Made by a program: the position numbers and the translations under genes. Of a stretch of 46,376 nucleotides of DNA, positions 1 to 7,245 are shown piece by piece; position 1 is the stretch's first letter, and the number at the start of each line of letters is the position of its first letter. This DNA comes from Myxococcaceae bacterium (GTDB lineage Bacteria; Myxococcota; Myxococcia; Myxococcales; Myxococcaceae), in assembly GCA_016793095.1 (NCBI GenBank), contig JAEUJQ010000014.1, forward strand, positions 1 through 46,376, given 5' to 3'. The notes beneath the pieces are model-generated. The model was not told the DNA's origin. It did not search any database and saw only the letters and a program-made list of their open reading frames with translations.

Positions 1-240
1 GGTTCGACGGCCGGTGGCTCGACGGCGGGCGGTTCGACGGCCGGCGGCTCGACGGCGGGCGGCTCCACCGCAGGCGGCTCGACGGCAGGTGGCTCGACGG
101 CAGGCGGCTCGACGGCAGGCGGCTCCACGGCAGGTGGCTCCACGGCAGGTGGCTCCACGGCAGGTGGGTCGGCTGCTGGCGGTTCGGCTGGCGGGTCGAC
201 GGCTGGCGGCTCGGCTGGCGGCTCGACGGCGGGCGGCTCA
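1..240 (+). repeat. GGSTA-type coding repeat
   Basis: Tandem 15-nt units encode Gly-Gly-Ser-Thr-Ala, with Gly-Gly-Ser-Ala variants towards the 3' side. Third positions vary (ggc/ggt/ggg, tcg/tcc, acg/acc), so this array is older or more diverged than the one at 27413-27652. The unit length is a multiple of three, so copy-number change alters linker length without shifting the frame. Confidence 0.9.
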
Positions 241-1293
241 GCGGGAGCGCCGAACTTCATGGTGCTTCGTGTCGGCTTCGATGGCGGCACGGCGAGCCCG
301 AGCGGAGTGGGAACGCCCGGCTACCTCGACGAGCATGCATCTGACACAGGGGCGTGGGTTCGGTCGATTGTGCTCTCCAACCCGCCCGTGGCTGGGAGCC
401 CGCTCGTCTTCTCCGGCAGTGCGACCAGCGACGGCGTCGTGAACCGGTCGGTCGACGGTCAGTATGTGACGGTTACCGGCTACCTCTCGGCCATCAACAC
501 GTCCGCTGTCGTGACGGCCCCGAACGTCACGCGATGCGTGGCACGAGTGAACGCCGCGGGAGCGGTGGACTTCTCCACGCTCGTCAATGACGCCTACCAG
601 TGGAACAACATCCGCTCGGCGGCGACCAACAACGGCGCGGTCTACTGGTTGGGCGGTACTTCCACGAATAACACGCCGGCAAATCAGGACGCTGGCGTTC
701 GCCTTGTCGTGCACGGCTCAGCTGGGCCGACGACGTCGATCTACAACATCGTCACCAACATTCGAGCGACCTTCCTGACGAGCAACGCACTCTATGCCAG
801 CACCGGGTCCGGCACGGCTCCAGATGGTGGCACGGAGTTCTCACGGGTCTTCTCGCTTGGTCCCACGCCCATGGCCCAGACGTCGACTCAGATCTACCTG
901 GGTGGAATCAACCTCAACAACCCGCAGGGGATCGCCGTGCTCGACCTCAGCGCGACAGTCGCGGGCGACGACACCATCTACGTGTCCGACACGAACAGCG
1001 CAGGCGGTGTACGCAAGTTCACCTTCAACGGCATGGTGTGGACCGAGACCGCGCAGTTCATCCTGGGCGTCACGGACGGCGGTGTGGGCGTCAACACCTC
1101 GTGCCTGCAGGTCGCTGCGAAGCAGGTGGGCCCTGACATCGTCGTTCTCTGCACGACGAGCGAGACCCACACCAACCGCGTGGTTCGCTTCGTCGATGTT
1201 GGTGGCGCCTCCACTGGTCAACCTGTTGGAGCGACCATCGTCACAGCGCCTGCGTTCCAGGCCTTCCGCGGCGTCGCGTTCTCGCCGCAGTGA
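1..1293 (+). CDS. Surface beta-propeller-like protein with GGSTA linker, 5'-truncated
   Basis: The reading frame is open from the first base, so the N-terminus (presumably a signal peptide or lipobox) lies outside the window. The first 80 or so residues are a Gly-Gly-Ser-Thr-Ala linker. The remaining about 345 residues form an extracellular domain rich in Thr, Asn and Val with recurring short strands. They end in FRGVAFSP, a closing motif I associate with a family of secreted beta-propeller-like bacterial proteins that often start with a phrase such as LDEH...G..V.SI, also visible here. No catalytic motif is seen and no Cys-based anchor remains. The gene ends at a TGA followed by a hairpin terminator. 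It is probably exported and tethered by the flexible linker. The family placement is recognition by eye, and the function is unknown. Confidence 0.8.
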   Translation, partial: GSTAGGSTAGGSTAGGSTAGGSTAGGSTAGGSTAGGSTAGGSTAGGSTAGGSTAGGSAAGGSAGGSTAGGSAGGSTAGGSAGAPNFMVLRVGFDGGTASPSGVGTPGYLDEHASDTGAWVRSIVLSNPPVAGSPLVFSGSATSDGVVNRSVDGQYVTVTGYLSAINTSAVVTAPNVTRCVARVNAAGAVDFSTLVNDAYQWNNIRSAATNNGAVYWLGGTSTNNTPANQDAGVRLVVHGSAGPTTSIYNIVTNIRATFLTSNALYASTGSGTAPDGGTEFSRVFSLGPTPMAQTSTQIYLGGINLNNPQGIAVLDLSATVAGDDTIYVSDTNSAGGVRKFTFNGMVWTETAQFILGVTDGGVGVNTSCLQVAAKQVGPDIVVLCTTSETHTNRVVRFVDVGGASTGQPVGATIVTAPAFQAFRGVAFSPQ

Positions 1294-1320
1294 GCTGACA
1301 CCACACGCTCGCGGTCCAAT

Positions 1321-1348
1321 GGCCGGAGTCTCGCGAGGGGCTCCGGCC
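1321..1348 (+). terminator. Hairpin terminator after the first gene
   Basis: A perfect 8-bp inverted repeat, GGCCGGAG at 1321-1328 and CTCCGGCC at 1341-1348, encloses a 12-nt loop. It starts 27 nt after the stop codon of the upstream gene. The following bases (ttcgtctgtc) are pyrimidine-rich but not a clean T tract, as is common in high-GC genomes. Confidence 0.5.
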
Positions 1349-1359
1349 TTCGTCTGTCG

Positions 1360-1386
1360 GGGACTCAGTGAGATAGTCCCGGCCCC
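1360..1386 (+). promoter_or_regulatory. Leader hairpin and possible -10 element before the PLP-enzyme gene
   Basis: GGGACT (1360-1365) and AGTCCC (1375-1380) form a perfect 6-bp stem directly before the ATG at 1387. The hexamer GATAGT at 1372-1377 lies 9 nt before the start codon and no Shine-Dalgarno sequence is present. This may be a -10 box of a leaderless transcript, or the stem may control initiation. Both are inferences from a very short sequence. Confidence 0.25.
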
Positions 1387-2967
1387 ATGGGGCTCGCTGA
1401 CATTCCCGCGGTCGGCTGGGTGCGCGCGCCGGCGCCCATCACGCGGCTCGAGGGCCTCGCGCGACACCTCGGCCTCGACGCGCTCGACGTGAAGCGGGAC
1501 GACCTGCTCGACGCGCTCCACGGCGGCAACAAGGCGCGCAAGCTCGACGTGCTGCTCGCCACGCCGCCCTTCCGGGACGCGCCGCGGTTTGCGTCGGTCG
1601 GGGCCATCGGCAGCGGCCACCTCGCCGCCTGCACCGCTGCTGCGTCGGCGCTCGGGAAGACGCTCGACGCGCACCTCTTCTGCGAGCCGCTCTCGGCCGG
1701 CGTGCTCGAGAACCTGGCCTTCGTCGCGTCGGGACCCACGACGCTCTTCGCCTACGCCAATCGGCTCAGGCTCGCGCTCTCACGGCCGGCGGTCCTCCTG
1801 GCTCCTGCCATCGACGGAGTGCCCGTCATTCCCCCGGGCGGCACGCTGCCTCCCGCGGTCGCGGGCATCGCGCGCGCCGGGCTCGAGCTGGCGGCGCAGG
1901 TGCAGGCCGGCGCCCTCGCGTCCCCCGACGTCGTGTACTGCGCGCTCGGCACCGGCGGCACCGTGGCGGGCCTCGCGCTGGGCCTCGGCCTCGCAGGCGT
2001 GAAGACGGAGCTTCGCGCGGTGGCCACCGTCGAGCGGCTCTTCACCTCGCGCCGCGCGCTGCGGAAGCTCATCGCCCAGACAGCGGCGTGGCTGCGCGCC
2101 CAGGGCGTCGACGCAGACGAGCGTAAGGCGGTGCCGATCCGCCTCGTGCGCAACCAGCTCGGCGCCGGCTACGGCATCGCGAGCGCGCAGTCCCTCGCCG
2201 CCGTCGAGGTGCTGCGGGCCGAGGGCGTGCCCATCGAGCCCATCTACACGGGCAAGGCGTTCGCGGCGCTGCTGGCCGACGCGGCCGCGGGGCGGGCTCC
2301 GAAGCGGGTGCTGTTCTGGAGCACCGTGCGCCGCGGGCCGCTCCCCTGCGACCCTCACTGGCGCGCGCGGCTGCCTCCGCTGCTGGCCCGCGCCATCGAC
2401 CGCTCCACCACGCGCCCCTCGCGCCGGCTCGTCCTCGCCGGTGGCCTGGCCGTCGGCGGGGCCGCCACCATCGCGCGCCTCACGGGCTACGCGCCGGTGT
2501 CGTGGTCGGGGCAGGTGCTGTCGGCGCCCGAGGCGCTGGTGCTCGCGAGCGCGGCGCCGGTGCTCACGGGTGTTCAGGGCCTCGACGGCCTGAGCGTCGC
2601 CGCCGCGGTGGACCGCTTCCTGGTGCCGCTGCCCCCCTCGATGAAGCTGGAGATCCACGGGCTGCTCGCGCTCGTCGAGCACGGCACGGGGCTGGGGCTG
2701 CAGGTGCGCCGCTTCACCACGCTCGCGCCCGACGCGCAGGAGGCCTTCCTGCTCTCGCTCAACGCGCGCGGTGGCCTGCTGGCTCAGGCCTTCCGCGGCC
2801 TGCGCGACCTCGTGCTGATGGGCACCTACCAGCAGGACCGCAGCTGGTCGGGCATCGGCTACGCGGGCCCGTTCCCTCCGATGATGACGCCAGAGCTGGT
2901 GAACCTGCCGTACGACTCGTTCCGCGCGGCGCCTGGCGCGGTGCCGTCGAGGAAAGCCGCGCGATGA
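1387..2967 (+). CDS. Fusion of a fold-type II PLP enzyme with a gluconate 2-dehydrogenase subunit 3-like domain
   Basis: Residues 1 to about 325 resemble D-cysteine desulfhydrase/ACC deaminase-type PLP enzymes. The GGNKARKL motif carries the likely Schiff-base lysine (K49), and a glycine-rich phosphate loop ALGTGGTVAG lies at 186-195. The family motif usually reading QSNH is GSGH here (75-78), so a conserved cofactor-contacting Asn is missing. Residues about 340-526 look like the small gamma subunit of membrane-bound gluconate 2-dehydrogenase: a twin-arginine segment SRRLVLAGG, then Leu-rich helices and a closing WSGIGYAGP motif. That subunit normally is a separate Tat-exported protein partnering a GMC flavoprotein, which is exactly the next gene. 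No stop or ATG separates the halves; an in-frame GTG at 2326 with GGAG at 2318-2321 could allow internal initiation. The stop overlaps the next ATG (ATGA at 2964-2967). Confidence 0.75.
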   Translation: MGLADIPAVGWVRAPAPITRLEGLARHLGLDALDVKRDDLLDALHGGNKARKLDVLLATPPFRDAPRFASVGAIGSGHLAACTAAASALGKTLDAHLFCEPLSAGVLENLAFVASGPTTLFAYANRLRLALSRPAVLLAPAIDGVPVIPPGGTLPPAVAGIARAGLELAAQVQAGALASPDVVYCALGTGGTVAGLALGLGLAGVKTELRAVATVERLFTSRRALRKLIAQTAAWLRAQGVDADERKAVPIRLVRNQLGAGYGIASAQSLAAVEVLRAEGVPIEPIYTGKAFAALLADAAAGRAPKRVLFWSTVRRGPLPCDPHWRARLPPLLARAIDRSTTRPSRRLVLAGGLAVGGAATIARLTGYAPVSWSGQVLSAPEALVLASAAPVLTGVQGLDGLSVAAAVDRFLVPLPPSMKLEIHGLLALVEHGTGLGLQVRRFTTLAPDAQEAFLLSLNARGGLLAQAFRGLRDLVLMGTYQQDRSWSGIGYAGPFPPMMTPELVNLPYDSFRAAPGAVPSRKAAR

Positions 2968-3020
2968 TCTTCGAGGCGAGCACCTTCCAGAGCGCGGTGA
3001 CGAGGACGGCCGCCCGATGA
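2964..3020 (+). other. Micro-ORF 1 of the duplicated start (18 aa)
   Basis: It begins with the oxidoreductase-like start MIFEASTFQSAV and runs directly into T-R-T-A-A-R-stop. It overlaps the upstream stop and the next start by ATGA on both sides. It is probably not a functional peptide, but it keeps translation coupled. Confidence 0.4.
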
Positions 3021-3277
3021 TCTTCGACGCGAGTCGCTCGGCCTCGTGGTGGTGGGCTCGCGCGCGGTGCCGACGAGGAGGGCCGCCCGATCGTCTTCGA
3101 GGCGAGGACCTTCAAGCGCGCGGTGACGCTCGGACTCGTGGTGGTGGGCTCGCGCGCGGTGCCGACGAGGAGGGCCGCCCGCTCGTCTTCGAGGCGAGCA
3201 CCTTCAAGAGCGCGGTGACGCTCGGACTCGTGGTGGTGGGCTCGCGCACGGTGCCGACGAGGAGGGCCGCCCGATGA
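3017..3277 (+). other. Micro-ORF 2 of the duplicated start (86 aa, merged units)
   Basis: It starts as MIFDAS, loses the oxidoreductase frame through a deletion in this unit, reads across two units whose ATG has become ATC or CTC, and regains the original frame at V-F-E-A-S-T-F-K. It ends in V-P-T-R-R-A-A-R-stop with an ATGA overlap at 3274-3277. Frame restoration across three units keeps the coupling chain intact. Confidence 0.4.
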
Positions 3278-3369
3278 TCTTCGACGCGAGCACCTTCAAG
3301 AGCGCGGTGACGCTCGGACTCGTGGTGGTGGGCTCGCGCGCGGTACCGACGAGAAGGGCCGCGCGATGA
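3274..3369 (+). other. Micro-ORF 3 of the duplicated start (31 aa)
   Basis: It encodes the oxidoreductase N-terminus up to VVVGS followed by the copied tail of the upstream gene, and ends with ATGA at 3366-3369. A GAGGAGG-type ribosome binding site precedes it. It lacks the two residues' worth of sequence (E-T/D-L region) present in the intact gene. Confidence 0.4.
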
Positions 3370-3464
3370 TCTTCGACGCGAGCACCTTCAAGAGCGCCGT
3401 GACGCTCGAGACCGACCTCGTGGTGGTGGGCTCGGGCGCGGTGACGAGGAGGACCGCCCGATGA
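3366..3464 (+). other. Micro-ORF 4 of the duplicated start (32 aa)
   Basis: This is the copy closest in sequence to the intact gene, including ETDLVVVGSGA of the FAD-binding loop. It then joins into V-T-R-R-T-A-R-stop and overlaps the real start by ATGA at 3461-3464. It is likely the most recent duplication. Confidence 0.4.
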
Positions 3465-4975
3465 TCTTCGACGCGAGCACCTTCAAGAGCGCCGTGACCC
3501 TCGAGACCGACCTCGTGGTGGTGGGCTCGGGCGCGGGCGGCATGGCGGCGGCGATGGCGGCAGCGGAGCGCGGCGTCGAGACCCTCGTCCTCGAGGGGGG
3601 GGAGTACCTGACGCCGGCGGACATGAGCCAGCGCGAGGAGCAGATGTTCCCCCGGCTGCTGCAGGAGTCCGGCAGCCGCACCACCGTCGACCGCGCGGTG
3701 AAGCTGTACCAGGGCCGCGGCGTCGGCGGCTCGACGCTGCACAACCTGAACCTGTGCAAGCGCATCCCCCTGGGGCTGCGCGAGGGCTGGCGCCGCGAGC
3801 ACGGCCTGTCGAAGCTGCCGGCCGAGCGGTGGGACGCGCTGTACGCCGAGGTGGAGCAGCTACTGTCGGTCTCTGCCGTGCCGCGCGAGCAGTGGAGCCG
3901 TCACAACCAGCTGCTCGCCGAGGGCGTGGCGAAGCTGGGCTGGAAGGGCGGGGGCCTGTCGCACAACCGCACCGGCTGCATCGGCTCGGGCTTCTGCGAG
4001 GTGGGCTGCCGGTACAACGCGAAGAACAACGCGCTCAAGGTGCTGCTGCCGCGCGCGCTCGCGGCCGGGGCGCAGGTGGTGTGCAACTGCGTGGCCGTGC
4101 GGGTGGTGCACGAGGGCGGGGCGGCCCGTGGCGTCGAGGCCGTCGCCATCGACCCGGTGACCCGCGCGCCGCTCGGGGCCGTCACTATCAAGGCGAAGCG
4201 CGTGTGCCTCTCGGCGTCGGCCACCGGCACGGCCGCGCTGCTCCTGCGCTCGAGCGTGCCCGACGCGAGCGGTGTCACCGGCACCACCCTGCGCGTGCAC
4301 CCTGCGGTAGTGGCGGCCGGCGACTTCGACGAAGAGGTGAAGGCCTGGCAGGGCATTCCGCAGACGTACGAGTGCACCGAGCTCCTCGACCTCGAGGACC
4401 CGTCCGGGCACCGCGCGTGGATTCTGCCGGCCTTCGCGCACCCCATCGGCACCGCCACCATGGTGCCGGGGCACGGCGCCGCCCACCGCGCGCTGATGGA
4501 GCGCTACCCGCACCTCGGCGTCTTCACCGCGATGATCCACGACCTCGCGCCCGGGCGGGTGCGGCCGCGCGGCGACTTCGGCGTGGCCATCGAGTCGTGG
4601 CCGGACGAGGCCGATCGCGCCGAGCTCATGCTGGGGCTGTGGGCCTGCGCGAAGCTGCTCTTCGCTGCCGGGGCGAGGCGCGTGCTGGTGCCCTCTCGCG
4701 TCCCGCGGGTGCTGGAGCCGGGCGACGACCTGGACTTCCTCAAGACGATGCCGCTCGAGAAGGGCGAGCTCGACGTCGTCGCGGTGCACCCGATGTCCAG
4801 CGTGCCCATGGGCGACGACCCGAAGCGCGCGCCGGTGGGCAGCGACGGCAAGCACCACTCGTGCGAGAACCTGTGGGTCGCCGACGGCTCGCTGTTCCCC
4901 AGCAGCATCGGCGTGCCGCCGCAGCTGTCCATCTACGCGATGGGCCTGCACGTGGGCCGCGCGCTCGCCGGCTGA
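3461..4975 (+). CDS. GMC-family FAD-dependent oxidoreductase
   Basis: The 504-residue protein begins with the Rossmann FAD-binding strand and loop VVVGSGAGG (19-27) and an acidic end of the second strand (LEGGEY). RGVGGSTLHN (86-95) is the GMC signature region. The C-terminus has the expected catalytic His segment VHPMSS (H443) and the closing GVPPQLSIYAMG block, where the second catalytic His/Asn position of the family reads as Pro. A Cys cluster (C173, C179, C183) occurs in the substrate domain, as in alcohol-oxidase and gluconate/sorbitol dehydrogenase-like members. There is no signal peptide. Together with the subunit 3-like domain encoded just upstream it suggests a membrane-associated sugar or alcohol dehydrogenase. 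ATG at 3461 is chosen because GAGGAGG lies just upstream and the protein aligns from here; the same start is copied six times upstream. Confidence 0.88.
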   Translation: MIFDASTFKSAVTLETDLVVVGSGAGGMAAAMAAAERGVETLVLEGGEYLTPADMSQREEQMFPRLLQESGSRTTVDRAVKLYQGRGVGGSTLHNLNLCKRIPLGLREGWRREHGLSKLPAERWDALYAEVEQLLSVSAVPREQWSRHNQLLAEGVAKLGWKGGGLSHNRTGCIGSGFCEVGCRYNAKNNALKVLLPRALAAGAQVVCNCVAVRVVHEGGAARGVEAVAIDPVTRAPLGAVTIKAKRVCLSASATGTAALLLRSSVPDASGVTGTTLRVHPAVVAAGDFDEEVKAWQGIPQTYECTELLDLEDPSGHRAWILPAFAHPIGTATMVPGHGAAHRALMERYPHLGVFTAMIHDLAPGRVRPRGDFGVAIESWPDEADRAELMLGLWACAKLLFAAGARRVLVPSRVPRVLEPGDDLDFLKTMPLEKGELDVVAVHPMSSVPMGDDPKRAPVGSDGKHHSCENLWVADGSLFPSSIGVPPQLSIYAMGLHVGRALAG

Positions 4976-5078
4976 GTCCTGGCGCGCTCGCCCTGGCCCG
5001 ACGGGCATGAGGCCGCCCGCGAGCCGCTTCGCCAGCGCTGAGCCCACACGGTTGACGCCGCCCGGGGAACGAGGCGCA

Positions 5079-5303
5079 ATGGCGGACGTGCCGAACGTCA
5101 CCTCCAGGACCGCGCAGCCGCCGTCGTCGTCAGCCGACGTCGACCTCGACCTGCTCGACTACCTGCAGTCACTCACGCCAGCCGAGCGCATGGCGCGTCA
5201 CCAGGGTGCGCTCGAGCTCGTCCGGGCGCTCCGAAAGGCCGGAACGGAGTTCTATGGCTTCGACCCTCGAGCTGTTGCGACGGCTGACGGCGGCGAACGT
5301 TGA
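5079..5303 (+). CDS. Small partner protein of a nucleotidyltransferase module
   Basis: The 74-residue protein has an acidic, helical core (LDYLQSLTPAERMARHQGAL) followed by LVRALRKAG and a short YGFDPR tail. I recall this type of small protein directly upstream of AbiEii-like nucleotidyltransferases in many high-GC bacteria. The start at 5079 is preferred over an upstream in-frame ATG at 5007 because GGGAACGAGG precedes it and the extra residues look non-conserved. It overlaps the next gene by 50 nt in another frame, indicating co-translation. It could be an antitoxin-like partner, but that is inference only. Confidence 0.6.
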   Translation: MADVPNVTSRTAQPPSSSADVDLDLLDYLQSLTPAERMARHQGALELVRALRKAGTEFYGFDPRAVATADGGER

Positions 5304-5586
5304 CTACGTCCTCGTGGGAGGCATGGCCGCGATCGCTCACGGCGGCAGCACGGTGACGGAAGACGCGGACGTCTGCATTCGCTTCGACGAGGCGACGCTG
5401 CAGGGCATCTTCAGAGCGCTCCAGGGCACCCAGCCGCGCGAGCGCATGAGCAACCACCGGCCACCGCTCGGCGACGATCCCCTGCGCGTCGTCGGCTATC
5501 GAAACCTGTGCGTCGTGACGACGGAAGGCGTCATCGACTTCCTCGTTCAGGAACTCGAGGCGGTGCGCGCACGGCTCAGGCGGTGA
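5254..5586 (+). CDS. Nucleotidyltransferase-like protein, probably C-terminally truncated
   Basis: The N-terminal half matches the minimal nucleotidyltransferase fold: a helix with LLRRLTAANVDYVLVGG, then AAIAHGGS (GG and GS phosphate-binding residues) and TEDADVCI (the Asp pair that binds metal). Homologues I know run to about 150-170 residues, with a second block after a ..GVIDFL-like strand and a K..GR.KD motif. Here the protein stops about 20 residues after GVIDFL, at 110 aa, and lacks that block. Its 3' end overlaps the convergent radical SAM gene by 11 nt. The start at 5254 (ATG after a CGGAGT sequence) fits the family better than the upstream 5206. It is either a degraded member or a shortened active one. 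Confidence 0.6.
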   Translation: MASTLELLRRLTAANVDYVLVGGMAAIAHGGSTVTEDADVCIRFDEATLQGIFRALQGTQPRERMSNHRPPLGDDPLRVVGYRNLCVVTTEGVIDFLVQELEAVRARLRR

Positions 5587-7114
5587 GCCGCGGCCCGACC
5601 GTCGGCCACACGCTCGCGGTGCGACGCCCATCGACGGTGCGCCGGGCCTCGAAGGGCACGCAGCCGGTCGCCTCGAACGCGCGCCTCCACGCCGCGAAGG
5701 AGCCGCCGTTGCGATGCGCCTCGTACGCCGCGAGGCCGCCCTCGGGGCCGCACTGCGCGAGCATGTACTCGACCCACGCCCACCGCGCGCTCGTCGGCCG
5801 CAGCTCGGCCCGGCCCTTGAGGCCCTTGCGGAGCCGCTGGAGCCGGTCCTCCACCACGTCGATGCCGGCGAAGGGCGCGCCGTCGAGGGGCGTGTTGCGC
5901 TTGGCGGCGAAGGGCGCGACGCCGAGCGCCACCGGGAGGATGCGGGACAGCTCGAGCGTGAAGCGCACCAGCTCGTCGATGTCCTCCGGTGTCTCGGTGG
6001 GCAGGCCCACCACGTTGTAGACCTTGAGGCGCGCGAGGCCGGCGGCCTTCGCGAGCTGCGCGGCGTTCACCAGCTGCGCCTCGGAGTGCTTGCGGTCGAC
6101 GAGGTCTCTCAGCCGCTGGCTTGGCCCGTCGGAGGCGACGGTGAGCACCTTCGCGCCGCCCGCCCTCAGCGCCTGTACGAGCGGCAGCGTCAGCCGATCG
6201 GCCCGCAGTGAGGACACGCCAACCTCGCGGCCCGAGCGGACGATGGTCTCGAGCAGCTCGACGATGCGTGGGTGGTCAGTGACGGCCGCGCCCACGAGGC
6301 CCACGCGCTTCGCGGTGGGAGGGATGAGCTCGAGCACCCGCTCGGGCGACACCGTGCGCATGCCGCCGTTCGTGGTGCGGCGCATCACGCAGTAGTGGCA
6401 GCCGCGCGAGCAGCCGCGCTCGGGCTCGATGAGGAACATGTCCCTCAGCTCGGTGTGCGGCGTGACGATGCTCGAGCGCGCGGGCAGTCGCTCGTCGGCC
6501 GTCTTCGCGACGAGGTACCGCGTGGCCTCGGGCGAGCGCCCCGGCACCCGCACGCCCGGCCTCAGCGCCAGCCTCGCGAGCAGCGCGTCGCGGTCCGTCG
6601 CGCCCTGCACCTCGTGCAGCACCTGGTGAATGGTGTCTTCGGCTTCGCCCTGCACGAGGACATCCACGAAGGGCTCGAGCGGGTCCGGGTTCGAGAAGGT
6701 CAGCGGCCCGCCGGCGATGACGAGCGGGTGGTCGGGGCCACGCTCCTCGCGGCGCACGGGCAGGCCCGCGAGCTCGAGCAGCGTGAAGAGGCCCGTCACC
6801 TCGAGCTCGTAGGCCACCGAGAACGCGATGACGTCGAAGTCCTTCAGGGGCCGGCGGCTCTCCTCCGACACTGGTGGCAGGCCTGCCTTGCGCCAGGCGT
6901 CGACGTCGTCGGGCAGGAAGACGCGCTCCATCATCGCGCCCTCGTGCAGGTGCACCTCACGGGCGATGGCCTGGAAGCCGAGGCTCGACATGCCGACGTG
7001 GTACGGGCTCGGGTAGGTGAGGGCGACCTTCAGCGGCGCCGACTTGCGCAGCGCACCCACCTCGTCGGCGGATCTTCGCGTGAGCTGCTCGAGCAGGGCG
7101 TGACGGGACGACAC
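5576..7114 (-). CDS. Radical SAM protein with B12-binding-like N-terminal domain
   Basis: The 512-residue protein has an N-terminal Rossmann-like region typical of cobalamin-binding radical SAM proteins (ALTYPSPYHVGMSSLG, about 28-45; a conserved GGP segment at 135-137; EAED near 157). It is followed by the radical SAM domain with CSRGCHYC (C235, C239, C242) binding the 4Fe-4S cluster. Downstream are AAVTDHPR and SLRADRL strands and NVVGLPTETPEDI, typical of the TIM-barrel. It is related to the uncharacterised family that also includes YgiQ-like and TIGR03960-like proteins; the substrate is unknown. The start is a GTG preceded by AAGGGG. It is transcribed divergently from the next lipoprotein gene and convergently with the nucleotidyltransferase. 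Confidence 0.87.
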   Translation of the reverse strand: MSSRHALLEQLTRRSADEVGALRKSAPLKVALTYPSPYHVGMSSLGFQAIAREVHLHEGAMMERVFLPDDVDAWRKAGLPPVSEESRRPLKDFDVIAFSVAYELEVTGLFTLLELAGLPVRREERGPDHPLVIAGGPLTFSNPDPLEPFVDVLVQGEAEDTIHQVLHEVQGATDRDALLARLALRPGVRVPGRSPEATRYLVAKTADERLPARSSIVTPHTELRDMFLIEPERGCSRGCHYCVMRRTTNGGMRTVSPERVLELIPPTAKRVGLVGAAVTDHPRIVELLETIVRSGREVGVSSLRADRLTLPLVQALRAGGAKVLTVASDGPSQRLRDLVDRKHSEAQLVNAAQLAKAAGLARLKVYNVVGLPTETPEDIDELVRFTLELSRILPVALGVAPFAAKRNTPLDGAPFAGIDVVEDRLQRLRKGLKGRAELRPTSARWAWVEYMLAQCGPEGGLAAYEAHRNGGSFAAWRRAFEATGCVPFEARRTVDGRRTASVWPTVGPRLTA

Positions 7115-7144
7115 GAGCGGCCCCTTACCCCACCTGGCCCGGCG

Positions 7145-7165
7145 TCACAGGGCCCGTCACTGTGA
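7145..7165. promoter_or_regulatory. Inverted repeat in a divergent intergenic region
   Basis: TCACAG (7145-7150) and CTGTGA (7160-7165) form a perfect 6-bp inverted repeat with 9 nt between, lying between the GTG of the radical SAM gene and the ATG of the next gene. It could be an operator acting on both genes. The half-sites are in the reverse order of a CRP box. Confidence 0.2.
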
Positions 7166-7231
7166 GCCGTCGTTCATCCACCGACGGCAGGGGACGGCCG
7201 ACGAGTGGACACCGCGCCGTCGAAGAGACGC

Positions 7232-7237
7232 TACAAT
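7232..7237 (+). promoter_or_regulatory. -10-like hexamer TACAAT, possible leaderless start
   Basis: TACAAT lies 8 nt before the ATG at 7246, close to the ideal TATAAT. No Shine-Dalgarno sequence is present. A TGGACA at 7206-7211 is too far (20-nt spacer) to be a good -35 box. Confidence 0.35.
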
Positions 7238-7245
7238 CACGCACG

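Larger units (their letters stand above)
2964..3460 (+). repeat. Tandem duplication of a gene junction (stop/start region), six units before the intact gene
   Basis: Units start at 2964, 3017, 3090, 3182, 3274 and 3366; the seventh start, 3461, is the intact oxidoreductase gene. Spacings are 53, 73, 92, 92, 92 and 95 nt. Each unit carries the first roughly 24 codons of the oxidoreductase (MIFDASTFKSAVTL...VVVGS). It then joins to the last codons of the upstream gene (read as A-V-P-T-R-R-A-A-R), including the GAGGAGG ribosome binding site. The joint falls at a shared GGCGCGG-like stretch, consistent with recombination between short direct repeats. Units differ by substitutions and a 6-nt deletion, so this is not a simple assembly collapse artefact. 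Confidence 0.9.

Noticed and set aside
2964-3460. Duplicated starts being an assembly error
   Set aside because: Units differ by several substitutions, lengths (53 to 95 nt) and a 6-nt deletion, which a collapse or stutter of identical reads would not create.
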